A DNA stretch of 23,676 bases from assembly GCA_036939975.1 (NCBI GenBank), contig JALLPB010000123.1:1-23676 (forward strand), given 5' to 3'. The notes beneath the pieces are model-generated. The model made no database searches, was not told the DNA's origin, and saw only the letters and a program-made list of their open reading frames with translations. The DNA comes from Cyclostephanos tholiformis. Taxonomy: Eukaryota; Bacillariophyta; Thalassiosirophyceae; Thalassiosirales; Thalassiosiraceae. The translations under genes were made by a program, and so were the position numbers. Positions 23,095 to 23,676 of this stretch are shown here, one piece after another (position 1 is the stretch's first letter; each line of letters starts with the position of its first letter).

Positions 23095-23676
23095 TACAGC
23101 CTCAACCTTAGCAACATGTCATTATTTCATCCCACCATCCCCAGATTACCCAAATCTGGTTCAACTTGGCCAACAGTGTAACAGTGCTAGGGTGCACACA
23201 TATGCCTATCCACAGCATATGAATGTGCTCAAACACTTTCCATCTATAATATGGATGTGGAGAAAAGGTAAGTGGAGTTGTACAGCAGCAATCATGTCAA
23301 TATGGCATTATCTCATCCCACCATCCCCGGATTACCCAAATATGGGTCTACTTGGCCAGCAATGTAACAGTGCAAGGGGGTACACATATGCCTATCCACA
23401 GCATATGAACATGCTCAAACACTTTTCATATATATACAGTGTAATAGAGTTAGGGGGTACACATATGCCTATCCACAGCATATGAATGTGCTCAAACACT
23501 TCTTTCTTTATATACATTATGGATGTGGAGAAGAAGTGAGTAAAGCTATATAGCCTCAATCATGTCAATATGTCATTATCTCACCCCACCATCCCCAGAA
23601 TACTCAAATCTGGGTCGACTTGTTGACCAACAGTGTAACAGTGCTAGGGTGCACACATATGCCTATCCACAGCATA
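23095..23676. repeat. Tandem repeat array, unit about 186 bp, continues past window end
   Basis: Units begin at about 23095, 23282 and 23551 (…GCAATCATGTCAATATG… in the last two) and share CATCCCACCATCCCC, CAACAGTGTAACAGTG and CATATGCCTATCCACAGCAT. The last motif starts at 23199, 23385, 23462 and 23656; the 77-bp step between the second and third copies is a partial extra unit. Each unit has two potential hairpins: CATATGC with 9-nt loop and GCATATG in all complete copies, and CCAGATT-ACCCA-AATCTGG at 23141-23159 (imperfect in the others). The array could be satellite DNA or the end of a larger repeat. Confidence 0.88.

Noticed and set aside
23003..23485. 160-residue plus-strand frame in the tandem array
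   Set aside because: It consists of the translated 186-bp repeat and a non-repetitive start, has no homologous domain, and breaks in the next unit. It is more likely a result of the unit length being a multiple of three.

Overview
The window looks like nuclear DNA of a stramenopile alga, most likely a diatom. Three protein genes are interrupted by short GT-AG introns. Their products are an ADCK2-type UbiB kinase, a very large ALFY/SPIRRIG-type BEACH-WD40 protein and a cytosolic-type GAPDH. Long GTC/GAC trinucleotide tracts and poly-G/poly-C runs sit in the GC-rich 5' coding ends, while the intergenic DNA is AT-rich. The diatom call is inference from overall gene style and from memory of gag-like proteins of this kind; it is not proven by any one marker.

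Layout. 1-205: an inverted repeat built from the telomere-like 11-mer AGGGTTAGCTA. 254-2677 (+): ADCK2-like kinase in three exons, with a mitochondrial-looking N-terminus and long Ser/Thr homopolymers encoded by a (GTC)10/(GAC)15 fold-back. 2956-14682 (-): a 3853-residue BEACH-WD40 protein in three exons, convergent with the kinase gene. It has a Q/P/G-rich N-terminus, a concanavalin-A-like domain, PH-BEACH, BEACH and WD40 repeats, and no FYVE domain. 14683-15935: AT-rich intergenic DNA with a few short repeats.

15936-19973: a decayed LTR-type element. Two 293-bp direct repeats, about 90% identical, have TG...CA ends and flank about 3.45 kb. The inner coding runs on the minus strand: a gag-like protein broken by stops and frameshifts and ending in a CCCH zinc motif, then an unrecognised coding remnant that runs into the 3' repeat. 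I see no reverse transcriptase, integrase or RNase H. A five-copy, 60-bp minisatellite lies between the upstream repeat and the gag-like start.

20418-22396 (+): GAPDH in four exons, with only 15 codons before a 682-bp first intron. 22397-23094: no gene seen. 23095-23676: a tandem array of about 186-bp units carrying conserved hairpins, cut by the window end.

The three cellular genes show no operon-like relation. They serve mitochondrial quinone/lipid homeostasis (inferred), membrane traffic or selective autophagy (inferred) and glycolysis. The parts least explained by known families are the pol-less element with its minisatellite leader, the satellite array at the right end and the telomere-like fold-back at the left end.
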